Origin: Methanobacterium sp.
GTDB taxonomy: Archaea > Methanobacteriota > Methanobacteria > Methanobacteriales > Methanobacteriaceae
Direction of reading: 5' to 3'
Assembly (NCBI GenBank): GCA_015661405.1
Contig: JACWMK010000084.1
Span: 1-6,814 of the forward strand
DNA: 6,814 nucleotides
A program made the translations under genes and the position numbers. The notes beneath the pieces are model-generated. The model worked only from the letters and a program-made list of their open reading frames with translations, was not told the DNA's origin and made no database searches. How positions within the stretch are numbered: position 1 is the first letter of the stretch; each line of letters opens with the position of its first letter. Shown here one piece after another: positions 1 to 6,136 of this stretch.

Positions 1-7
1 TGCAATA

Positions 8-40
8 TTATATTAATATAAATAATTGTAATTTATTATA
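8..40 (+). promoter_or_regulatory. Possible TATA-box region for the HD-TPR gene
   Basis: This A+T-only stretch holds two TATA-like candidates, one around 8-22 (ATATTAATATAAAT) and TTTATTATA at 32-40. The second would start transcription near base 60-65 and leave a leader of about 10 bases; the first would give a longer leader that includes the weak AAAGGGA site at 60-66. Background A+T is so high that neither is certain. Confidence 0.3.
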
Positions 41-72
41 GAAGAAAAATATTGATCTTAAAGGGAAATTAA

Positions 73-3000
73 ATGGATCTAAAAACTAAAGTGTCAGAAT
101 CACATAATAATTGTCTCAATCTTATTAAAGATAAGGTAGAAGGGATTTGGCATTCAACATTGCTTAGCCATTACACCAATCACGATATTAATCACTCAAA
201 AAATATTATAATAATATTAAATGAAATATTGGAAAATGCACCTGATAATTTATTAAATGAACATGAATGTTTTGTTCTTTTGGCGTCGGCATATCTACAT
301 GATATTGGAATGCAGTACTCATTATTTTTAGAAAATCCAGATATAACCAATTTAACAATCGAAGATAAGGAAAAAATTAGGAAATATCATAATAGGTGTG
401 GAAAGAAATTAATAATTGAAAGTGTAAAAAAATCAGGAATCTCATTAGGTTTAGAAGAATGTAAAGATTACGTTCAATTTATAGCAGATATTGTGGAATC
501 TCATTCTAGTCAGGTTAAAATAGAAGAAGTTCATGACACTTGTTTCAATACTGAAAATATGAAGTTGCAGTTTTTAGCAGCTCTTCTCAAACTTGCAGAT
601 GAACTTGATAGAGACTATAAGCGAGTTAACATAAATGATTTAAAATTATATGATATCCCTATTGAAAGCAAATTCCATTGGTGGACTCATTATTATACGA
701 AACGTATTCAAATAGAAAACGGAATGATTAAAGTATATTTTAGATTTCCAGAAGAAGACTGTGAAAACAAAATTAATGAAATATTCAAAGAAAATACAAT
801 AAGTTCAATTAAAGACCAAATCGACGAAGTTTATGATGTAATATTAATTAATGGTATTAAATTACAATTAAATGAAAATAAAGATAATATAGACTGTTCA
901 GATCCTAATATAAATCTAATTCCTCCTGATCTTTTACTTTATATTAAAGATTCTTTATCCCAACCTGAAATAATATCCTCAAAAGCTAAAGTATCTCCTG
1001 AATTAGAATTAGCTACATTCAATGATAATTATTTAGCAGATAATCTATATTCAAATAAATTAGAAAATTTAAAATCTGAATTGTCTCCCAAATTAGGTTT
1101 AACGACATCTCATTATTGGTATACAAATGATAATCTATATGCTGAAAATATAGAAATAAATAAATATTTAAGAAAATCTTATACACTTGTAAATTTAGGA
1201 AAATATCAAGAAGCTATTGAAAAAGCAGAAGAAGGATTAATATTAACCACTACCCCAAAACAAAAGTTTGCTTTTTATTTATTGGAAGGTAATTGCTATG
1301 CATCGCTTAAAAATTTTGATAATGCGATAGAATATCATAAAAAGGCTTTAACAATAACTAAATTGGAAAGAGTTACAGAAATATATAAAAAAGAAAATGT
1401 TATTTGGACATGGTTTGCGTTGGTTGGAATTTCTCTAGATTTCATAAATAAAAAAGATTTTTATCAAGCTATTGAATATTACGACAAAGCATTAGAAATT
1501 AACTATAATTCAGATATAATACTTCTAAATAAAGGTGGAATATTTGCTGAGATGCAAAATTACGCTGAAGCAATAAATTGTTATAATAAAGCATTAGAAA
1601 TCAGTCCAAAAAATGATGTTATATTAGAAAATAAAGGAAGAGCACTTGGTTTAATAGGGAAATATAAAAAATCTATTAAATATTTTGATTATGCAATCAA
1701 ATCAAACCCAAAAAATGACATGGCATTCAGTAACAAAGGAAATGCACTGTTTCTTCTTGGAAAATATAGAAAAGCGATTAAATCATTTGATTCAGCAATT
1801 GCAATCAACCCAAAAAATGAACATGCATTTAATAATAAAGGAAACGTTTTAAATGCAATTGGAAGATATGAAGAGGCTATTAAATGTTATAACAAAGCAA
1901 TTAAAATTAATCATAATTTTTATGCTCCTTTTAATAATAAAGGTACGAGCTTGATTAATATTGGTGAACAGGATAAAGCAATTAAATGTTTTAATAAAGC
2001 AATTGAATTAAACCCAAAAGATGAGTTTGCTTTTATTAATAAAGGTATGTTATTAGCAGATGTCAAGGAAAAGAGTTTACCATTAAAGCCATCTGAAATA
2101 AAACTTATAAATAAAAATATTTCACAGGTCAAATTAAAAAAATATTCACAAGCTATCAAATGTTTTGATAAAGCAATTTATATAAATCCAAAAAATGTTT
2201 TGTCATTTTTCTATGAAGGAATCGCATTTTTCAAAATAGGAAAATTTAAAGATGCAATCAAATGTTTTGATAAAGTAATAGAAATCTATCCAGATTATGA
2301 TATTGCACTGGAAAATAAAGGAATAGCTTTGATGGGTCTTAATAAATTTGAAGATGTAATAAAATGTGATAATAAACGTTTGAAAATAAATCCAAAAAAT
2401 TGTGGTGCATTAATTGGAAAAGGGGTAGCCTTGGCTGAACTTGGAAGATATAATGAAGCCATTAAGAGTTATGATGAAGCAATAAAATATCATCCAAATA
2501 ATGATATGGCATTAAATAATAAAGGATATTCGTTAATTAAACTTAGAAAGTTCACTGAAGCAATTAAATGTTTAGAATTAGCATTAAACTTAAATCCAAA
2601 TAATAAATTAGCATCAGAAAATATAATTATTGCTATTAAAGAATTGAACAATCAAAATATTCAGAATGATAAAAGATTATTTCAATATAATTTGAATACT
2701 TATTCAGAGATATTGTATAAGTATAAAAAATTTAAAAAATTAACTCAAAAAAAAATCATAAAGGACTTATTTAAAAAGAAAAGGAGCTTAAAAGAATCAA
2801 AATCTTTTATAAAAAATTTAGAAAGAAATCCTAAATTTAAAGATGCATTGATTCGTAGAGGTTATATATCAACTATATTGGGAAAATATCAAGAAGCTTT
2901 GAATGCTTTCGATAAAGCATTAATAATAAACCAGAATAATGCTCTAATATGGTATTATAAAGGATACATTCTTTTAAAACTTAATAGAAACAAAGAAGCC

Positions 3001-3459
3001 TTAGAAGCTTATAACAAAGTCTTGGAAATAAACCCAAATCAAGCAGATGCCTGGTATAATAAAGCATATACTCTTTTAAAACTTAATAGAAACAAAGAAG
3101 CCTTAGAAGCTTATAACAAAGTCTTGGAAATAAATCCGAATCATATAGATGCTTGGTATCATAAAGGAAATACACTAATAAAACTTGGTGAAAAACAAGG
3201 AGCATTAAAAGCTTATGACAAAGTCTTAGAAATAAAGCCAAATGATGCGGATGCTTGGTATAATAAAGGAAATACTCTAATAGAACTTGGTGAATACCAA
3301 GAAGCATTGAAAGCTTATGATAAAGTCTTAGAAATAAACCCGGGCGATGCTGTTGCTTGGTATAATAAAGCATATATTCTTTCCAAACTTAATAAAGACA
3401 AAGAAGCAGAAAAAGCTTATGAAAAAGCTTTAGAAATAGATCCACATATAAATGATTAA
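73..3459 (+). CDS. HD phosphohydrolase domain fused to about 19 TPR repeats (1128 aa)
   Basis: Residues about 30-185 form an HD-superfamily domain. The metal-ligand pattern is complete: H37 and H41 in NHDINHS, H76-D77 in YLHDIG, H106, H144 in ESHSS, and D176 in KLADELD. The spacing resembles the HD type I recall as HD-CE, seen in predicted conflict proteins. Residues 186-360 link to 34-residue tetratricopeptide repeats. Block 1 (about 364-844, some 13 units) has the theme NKG...AIKCFDKAI.INPKN, with a 24-residue insertion in the unit at 651-708. A Lys-rich linker (845-922) follows. Block 2 (923-1126, six units) has the theme AWYNKG...EALKAYDKVLEINPN. There is no signal peptide or membrane segment, so a soluble protein is expected. 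TPRs bind proteins or peptides; the HD part should hydrolyse a phosphoester or nucleotide, substrate unknown. The start is the first ATG, just before the HD fold; the upstream AAAGGGA is a weak ribosome binding site. The domain calls are firm; the biological role is not known. Confidence 0.93.
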   Translation: MDLKTKVSESHNNCLNLIKDKVEGIWHSTLLSHYTNHDINHSKNIIIILNEILENAPDNLLNEHECFVLLASAYLHDIGMQYSLFLENPDITNLTIEDKEKIRKYHNRCGKKLIIESVKKSGISLGLEECKDYVQFIADIVESHSSQVKIEEVHDTCFNTENMKLQFLAALLKLADELDRDYKRVNINDLKLYDIPIESKFHWWTHYYTKRIQIENGMIKVYFRFPEEDCENKINEIFKENTISSIKDQIDEVYDVILINGIKLQLNENKDNIDCSDPNINLIPPDLLLYIKDSLSQPEIISSKAKVSPELELATFNDNYLADNLYSNKLENLKSELSPKLGLTTSHYWYTNDNLYAENIEINKYLRKSYTLVNLGKYQEAIEKAEEGLILTTTPKQKFAFYLLEGNCYASLKNFDNAIEYHKKALTITKLERVTEIYKKENVIWTWFALVGISLDFINKKDFYQAIEYYDKALEINYNSDIILLNKGGIFAEMQNYAEAINCYNKALEISPKNDVILENKGRALGLIGKYKKSIKYFDYAIKSNPKNDMAFSNKGNALFLLGKYRKAIKSFDSAIAINPKNEHAFNNKGNVLNAIGRYEEAIKCYNKAIKINHNFYAPFNNKGTSLINIGEQDKAIKCFNKAIELNPKDEFAFINKGMLLADVKEKSLPLKPSEIKLINKNISQVKLKKYSQAIKCFDKAIYINPKNVLSFFYEGIAFFKIGKFKDAIKCFDKVIEIYPDYDIALENKGIALMGLNKFEDVIKCDNKRLKINPKNCGALIGKGVALAELGRYNEAIKSYDEAIKYHPNNDMALNNKGYSLIKLRKFTEAIKCLELALNLNPNNKLASENIIIAIKELNNQNIQNDKRLFQYNLNTYSEILYKYKKFKKLTQKKIIKDLFKKKRSLKESKSFIKNLERNPKFKDALIRRGYISTILGKYQEALNAFDKALIINQNNALIWYYKGYILLKLNRNKEALEAYNKVLEINPNQADAWYNKAYTLLKLNRNKEALEAYNKVLEINPNHIDAWYHKGNTLIKLGEKQGALKAYDKVLEIKPNDADAWYNKGNTLIELGEYQEALKAYDKVLEINPGDAVAWYNKAYILSKLNKDKEAEKAYEKALEIDPHIND
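2970..3134 (+). repeat. Exact 63-base direct repeat, period 102 bases, inside the TPR array
   Basis: Bases 2970-3032 and 3072-3134 are identical over 63 bases, including third codon positions. They are 102 bases (34 codons, one TPR) apart. The encoded segments share LLKLNRNKEALEAY and the following NKVLEINPN. Neighbouring units to about 3400 are similar at the DNA level but less exact. This points to a recent in-frame duplication or gene conversion within the C-terminal TPR block; block 1 repeats are far more diverged. Confidence 0.9.
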
Positions 3460-3654
3460 AAAACTTCAAAAGAATCTCTCTCAAATGCTTATTTTAAAAA
3501 TAATAGTTCTTTTTGTCAATATTTGGGATTCAATAATGTTATGACTGATATTTATTCAATTTATTTCGTTTAAGAGCAAGAATATTAAGATTTTTAGAAA
3601 ATGGATAGACAAATTTTAAATGTATGAGATTCGGCCATAGTTAATTTAGCTTAA
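3460..3654. other. Intergenic stretch with no supported gene
   Basis: This A+T-rich spacer lies between two convergent units, the HD-TPR gene and the minus-strand AP2-like relic. I see only very short open stretches, for example 19 codons from an ATG near 3486. A TTTTT run at 3510-3514 could act as an archaeal U-tract terminator for the HD-TPR gene but has no strong hairpin. Confidence 0.5.
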
Positions 3655-4017
3655 TTATTGTAGCTTATTTTTAAGTATTTCCAGGTACCATCCCTTTTTA
3701 ACATTTTCACGGTTATTGTAATCATTCAGTATTTCTTTACAGATTTTACTGGTGAATTCTCGTACCTGTAGCCATTTTTGGTAGATTTTATATGCTTCTG
3801 TTTCTCTGTTGATTTCTAATCCAAAACGTTCTATTTCAGTGTAGTAAGCGTGTGCTGCTTCCATTTCAGTATAATAATTATCTAAATATTTCACTTCCCC
3901 TTTTATTTTAACCCGGGCCCACCAAATCTTTTTACCTTGGGCTTTAGTGGGATTATGTTTGTATAGTGAGGTCAGTCCAACACCGGGGAAAATACTTTCT
4001 CGTCCTTGGATTGTAAC
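3655..4017 (-). pseudogene. AP2/ERF-like DNA-binding domain relic, start missing
   Basis: The minus strand is open for 120 codons between a TAG at 4018-4020 and a TAA at 3655-3657. Residues about 10-65 match the AP2/ERF DNA-binding pattern: F-P-G-V-G-L at 10-15, then K-x-x-W-x-A-R-V-K-I-x-G (30-40), Y-L-x-x-Y-x-T-E (44-51) and E-A-A-x-A-Y (53-58). The core sheet and first helix are therefore present. The only usual start codon in frame is GTG at 3892-3894, which gives 79 aa and removes most of the beta-sheet, so the gene is probably 5'-truncated or broken. In prokaryotes AP2 domains often sit in homing endonucleases or phage and mobile-element proteins; no HNH motif is visible here. Local GC is well above its neighbours (CCCGGGCCC at 3912-3920), which suggests transfer. 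A shorter functional 79-aa protein is possible but less likely. Confidence 0.6.
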
Positions 4018-4026
4018 CTAATATTT

Positions 4027-4046
4027 TAATACAATATTTAGTATTA
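4027..4046 (-). repeat. Short hairpin just past the minus-strand split gene
   Basis: TAATAC (4027-4032) and GTATTA (4041-4046) are perfect inverted arms around an 8-base loop. The hairpin starts nine bases after the stop codon of the 4055-4497 gene on the minus strand. No T-run follows on that strand, so it may be an RNA 3'-end structure or chance in A+T-rich DNA. Confidence 0.25.
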
Positions 4047-4054
4047 GTAACGTA

Positions 4055-4497
4055 TTATTTTAATTTTTTTATTTCATGAACAACCTTCTCTAATCCATTT
4101 ACTGGACCATCATAATCAATAAGGGGTTTATCTGACCCTTTTTGATAAATTTTTAATTTAATTTTGTCATCGTTACCATATAATTTACCTTTCATAACTT
4201 CAAAAAGAAATGATGCAATTAAACTGGTTATTATCGAATCTAGATGAGTTATTAATAAATTTAAAACTATTTTAGTTATTTCTTCTTCTAATGAAAGTTC
4301 AACATAAACCTCACAACCTACATCATTAAAGTAAGTAGTTGTTTTTTGAGAATTAAAATATGTTATTGCTTTCGCTTCATGCAGAGAGTAATTTAAATCG
4401 TCTTTAGTATAAACAGTTTCTAAATTACTGGGTAAAATTACAATATCCCCGGCAAATCTAAATTGAAATCTTTTATTCTCCTTTCTATATTACTCAA
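4055..4497 (-). pseudogene. Unrecognised 147-aa protein split by a -1 frameshift
   Basis: A TTG at 4495-4497 follows AAGGTGATT (4501-4509), a strong archaeal ribosome binding site four bases before the start. Frame one reads MSNIERRIKDFNLDLPG and stops soon after at a TAA. Moving back one base at the run of four G (4447-4450) continues DIVILPSNLE and then 120 more residues to TAA at 4055-4057, giving 147 aa in all. The second part has no start of its own before a late ATG, and the joined sequence reads as one natural protein. It has a mixed polar N-terminal half, a hydrophobic stretch at about 74-99 (IVLNLLITHLDSIITSLIAS and onward), then a charged tail ending HEIKKLK. The hydrophobic part could be a membrane or buried helix. 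I do not recognise the family. It may be a recent pseudogene, a sequencing error in the G run, or programmed -1 frameshifting on GGGG. Confidence 0.6.
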
Positions 4498-4500
4498 ATT

Positions 4501-4509
4501 AATCACCTT
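4501..4509 (-). promoter_or_regulatory. Ribosome binding site that decides the TTG start
   Basis: Read on the minus strand this is AAGGTGATT, containing the GGTGAT complement of the archaeal 16S 3' end, four bases before TTG at 4497. It closely resembles the site before the intact gene at 5183 and is the main reason to believe the 4055-4497 gene was genuinely translated. Confidence 0.6.
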
Positions 4510-4704
4510 GATTATTATAGTCCTAAAAGTAAAAACATTTTAACAATAAATCCTGAGATAGCTATCTATTACTTGCAGTCTGACATTCCTAATAATGTAT
4601 TACAAATTTTACTGTAAAATCATACTTATGATGGAATCTATGACCTTATAATTTTAGAGTTTGATGCTAACTATTATCATTCTAAAAATAATGATTATTC
4701 TTAG
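4502..4704 (+). pseudogene. Possible plus-strand coding remnant with one internal stop
   Basis: One plus-strand frame is open from before 4502 to a TAA at 4615-4617 and then on to a TAG at 4702-4704. It reads NPEIAIYYLQSDIPNN, then after the stop YDGIYDLIILEFDANYY. The residue mix looks protein-like rather than translated noise, and the two parts share one frame. There is no start codon, no ribosome binding site and no family I recognise, and its upstream part overlaps the start of the minus-strand gene. It could be a remnant of an older gene or a chance opening in A+T-rich DNA. Confidence 0.22.
4556..4567. promoter_or_regulatory. Perfect 12-base palindrome AGATAGCTATCT
   Basis: This palindrome lies about 60 bases upstream of the TTG start of the minus-strand split gene, where a dimeric regulator site could sit. 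A chance occurrence is possible and no second copy was noticed in the window. Confidence 0.2.
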
Positions 4705-4719
4705 TAAAATAGTATAAGA

Positions 4720-4749
4720 ATTAAAATTTTATTATTTTAATGTTTTTTT
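4720..4749 (+). terminator. Hairpin with T7 tract
   Basis: ATTAAAAT (4720-4727) and ATTTTAAT (4734-4741) are perfect 8-base arms around a 6-base loop, followed by seven T at 4743-4749. The shape and the U-tract fit a plus-strand terminator, and it would close the possible remnant ending at 4704. The stem is all A-T and therefore weak. Confidence 0.35.
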
Positions 4750-4781
4750 ATCATTTGGAGTTATTATAAGAATTAACTATA

Positions 4782-4798
4782 GGAAAACCTTTTATATA
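4782..4798 (+). promoter_or_regulatory. Archaeal promoter (BRE plus TTTATATA) without an obvious gene
   Basis: A purine-rich BRE-like GGAAAACC (4782-4789) directly precedes TTTATATA at 4791-4798, the closest match to an archaeal TATA box in the window. Transcription would be expected to start near 4820. The next intact gene begins 385 bases later at 5183 and has its own TATA box, so this promoter either serves a small RNA, the tiny ORF at 4883, or a dead gene. Confidence 0.45.
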
Positions 4799-4850
4799 CT
4801 AAATTATATATTATGATTAACTGTTTTTAAATTTAAACATTATATAACCG

Positions 4851-4869
4851 ACCATAGGGCTAACCATAG
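4851..4869. promoter_or_regulatory. Direct repeat ACCATAG, 12-base period
   Basis: ACCATAG occurs at 4851-4857 and again at 4863-4869, in the most G+C-containing patch of this desert. A TATA-like ATTATATAA lies just upstream at about 4839-4847. Two half-sites near one helical turn apart, next to a TATA box, could be an archaeal repressor site. The related string GGCCATAG occurs at 3633-3640. Confidence 0.25.
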
Positions 4870-4882
4870 TGTTGTTTAACGA

Positions 4883-4936
4883 ATGATTAGGTTTTTAATT
4901 GTTTTTATTTTTATTTGGATTATAAAATGTTACTGA
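4883..4936 (+). CDS. Tiny hydrophobic ORF (17 aa), possibly a gene remnant
   Basis: ATG at 4883 opens a 17-residue ORF, MIRFLIVFIFIWIIKCY, which is almost one complete membrane helix with basic ends. It lies about 60 bases after the start site predicted for the promoter at 4782-4798. No ribosome binding site is visible. After two TGA codons the same frame continues RKNKLDFEDVT, and an overlapping frame then reads NLNQIELDALKKKQFF (4969 on) to a TAA at 5026-5028. One reading is a decayed gene for a small protein with one membrane helix and a charged tail. The other is chance, because T-rich DNA readily gives Phe, Ile and Leu codons. Confidence 0.2.
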   Translation: MIRFLIVFIFIWIIKCY

Positions 4937-5126
4937 TGAAGAAAAAATAAGCTAGATTTTGAAGATGTAACCTGAATCAGATAGAGCTGGATGCCTTAAA
5001 AAAGAAACAATTTTTTGTTAGTTATTAATTTCTAATTTTGATTAAATTTATAAATGACTAATTAAAATTTAAGATATTTTTATATTTTTTTTGAAAAATT
5101 TAGAATATGTGATAATATTAATATTG
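4937..5126. other. Non-coding A+T-rich stretch before the SnoaL-like gene
   Basis: No gene can be supported here. It contains only the possible tail fragment ending at 5028 and a run of eight T at 5085-5092. The T-run could end a plus-strand transcript begun at the 4782-4798 promoter, giving an RNA of roughly 270 bases. Confidence 0.35.
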
Positions 5127-5127
5127 C

Positions 5128-5140
5128 TTTAAATATATTA
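5128..5140 (+). promoter_or_regulatory. TATA box of the SnoaL-like gene
   Basis: TTTAAATATATTA lies 42-55 bases upstream of the ATG at 5183. Initiation about 25 bases downstream, near 5160, would leave a short leader that includes the ribosome binding site. Confidence 0.45.
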
Positions 5141-5172
5141 TAATTATCAATTTTCGTTATTTATTTACTGAG

Positions 5173-5179
5173 AGGTGAT
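5173..5179 (+). promoter_or_regulatory. Strong Shine-Dalgarno site AGGTGAT
   Basis: AGGTGAT is a perfect complement to the ATCACCT end of archaeal 16S rRNA and stands three bases before the ATG at 5183. It selects this ATG over the one four codons later. Confidence 0.8.
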
Positions 5180-5182
5180 TAG

Positions 5183-5611
5183 ATGAGCGGAACAATGAAA
5201 TCGGATTCGTTAAAAAAAATAGAAACTGATAGAAAAAACATAATTATTGAAGTCTTGAATTTATTCGGATCAAGAAAGTTTAAGGAAGTTTTACCTTTCT
5301 TTGCACATGACTGTAAGACGCATAATCCCTATATTAGTGGAAGTATGGATTCCTTGACTGATGCAATGATAACAGCTAGTAAAGATATGATAGGAGATTA
5401 TGAATCTGAATTTTCTATAAAACATGTAATGGTTGATGGAGACTTTATTGCAGCTTATACCCAGCTTCTTAATAATAAATCTAATCATGAGGAAGGGGGA
5501 TTGAGGCAAGTTCACCTGTTCCGTTTTAACGAAGATAAAATCATCGAGTACTGGGATATCACACAAGAAGTACGGCCGGATATGCCCAATGCAAGTGGAG
5601 CATTCGAGTAA
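5183..5611 (+). CDS. SnoaL-like (NTF2-fold) protein, 142 aa
   Basis: The whole protein is one SnoaL-like domain of the NTF2 cone fold, close to the group often labelled predicted SnoaL-like aldol condensation-catalysing enzyme (COG4922 by recall). Visible marks are an N-terminal helix with VLNLFGSRKFKEVLPFF (24-40), then HNPY (47-50), VDGDFIAAY (84-92), VHLFRFNEDKIIEYWD (110-125) and a tail with NASGAF (136-141). His47, Asp86, His111 and Asp125 face the pocket in members of this fold and may bind the ligand. No signal peptide is present, so a cytosolic protein is expected. Length is normal for the family. The true substrate is unknown and the aldol label should not be read as a proven activity; many relatives are stress or small-molecule binding proteins. 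The gene is intact and stands alone with its own TATA box. The next gene begins 129 bases downstream. Confidence 0.88.
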   Translation: MSGTMKSDSLKKIETDRKNIIIEVLNLFGSRKFKEVLPFFAHDCKTHNPYISGSMDSLTDAMITASKDMIGDYESEFSIKHVMVDGDFIAAYTQLLNNKSNHEEGGLRQVHLFRFNEDKIIEYWDITQEVRPDMPNASGAFE

Positions 5612-5661
5612 ATGTTTTAAAAATTCACTTAAATATCCTATAAATAATAATAAAAGTAATA

Positions 5662-5675
5662 TTTTTTAAATAAAA
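5662..5675 (+). promoter_or_regulatory. Possible TATA box for the four-helix membrane protein gene
   Basis: TTTTTTAAATAAAA lies about 66-79 bases before the ATG at 5741, so a transcript starting near 5700 would have a leader of about 40 bases. This supports separate transcription from the SnoaL-like gene. The T6 run at 5662-5667 may also help end the upstream transcript. Confidence 0.3.
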
Positions 5676-5740
5676 TTAAAAAAATTTGATTGATTATTTC
5701 TGGAGAGATTTCATTTAAAATAAGGTGAGGTAAATTTTAT

Positions 5741-6136
5741 ATGATTATTGCACTTATTCCGATATTTGGCAAGCCTTTTATACTTTATATAGGTATTATA
5801 ACATTTATTTCATTTAGTATAACTGCGATGATAGGGTTAAGCATTTATCGTGGATGGCTTGATATGAGTAAATTTAAATGGCATCCTACTATGGTAGTTA
5901 TATCTTTTAGTTTAGCTATTTTTATGGCTATAATCGGAAGAGCTGCGGGTAATGTAACTGTAGGATCTGTGGGTATCTTGACATTTATTTTAATTTTTGT
6001 AGCTGCAATTTTAGGGTTTAGTATTCATCAGGGATGGTTGAGTAGAGGAAAGTTTTTATTTCACCCTACGCTAATTGTGATCGCACTGTTCTTAGGTTTA
6101 ATTCATGGAGTATTGGGAGTATTGGCATTTGGTTAG
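5741..6136 (+). CDS. Four-helix membrane protein with an internal duplication, 131 aa
   Basis: The protein is strongly hydrophobic with four predicted membrane helices at about 12-34, 48-66, 73-95 and 108-130. Residues 18-67 and 78-127 align without gaps at an offset of 60. Both copies share G-I-x-T-F, G-x-S-I-x-x-G-W-L (32-40 and 92-100), K-F (44-45 and 104-105), H-P-T (48-50 and 108-110) and V-I, and end in G. It is therefore two copies of a two-helix unit whose GWL...KF..HPT loop is the signature. The paired His48 and His108 at the membrane edge could bind metal or heme, but that is only inference. I do not recognise a named family. The start is supported by AAGGTGAGG at 5722-5730, ten bases before the ATG. 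Its last 71 bases overlap the minus-strand HTH-like pseudogene tail-to-tail. Confidence 0.85.
   Translation: MIIALIPIFGKPFILYIGIITFISFSITAMIGLSIYRGWLDMSKFKWHPTMVVISFSLAIFMAIIGRAAGNVTVGSVGILTFILIFVAAILGFSIHQGWLSRGKFLFHPTLIVIALFLGLIHGVLGVLAFG

Noticed and set aside
1920..2159. Minus-strand 79-codon open frame inside the HD-TPR gene
   Set aside because: It is an antisense shadow of the TPR coding sequence; it has no ribosome binding site and its product only mirrors the repeats.
3083..3373. Minus-strand 96-codon open frame with internal repeats (YHKLSMLLG-like)
   Set aside because: Its periodicity is the 102-base TPR period read backwards, so it is an antisense shadow.
2970..3400. Regularly spaced repeats that could suggest a CRISPR array
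   Set aside because: The period is 102 bases, in frame, and encodes TPR units; there are no short repeats with unique spacers.
4556..4567. Palindrome considered as an attachment or transposon end
   Set aside because: There is no target-site duplication, integrase, transposase or tRNA gene in the window, so only a weak regulatory-site call is kept.
4937..5028. Fragments RKNKLDFEDVT and NLNQIELDALKKKQFF in two frames as a separate gene
   Set aside because: They are too short, need a frameshift and have no start or family match; they are mentioned only as a possible tail of the 4883 ORF.
5291..5566. Minus-strand 91-codon open frame within the SnoaL-like gene
   Set aside because: It is fully antisense to a clear conserved gene with a strong ribosome binding site.
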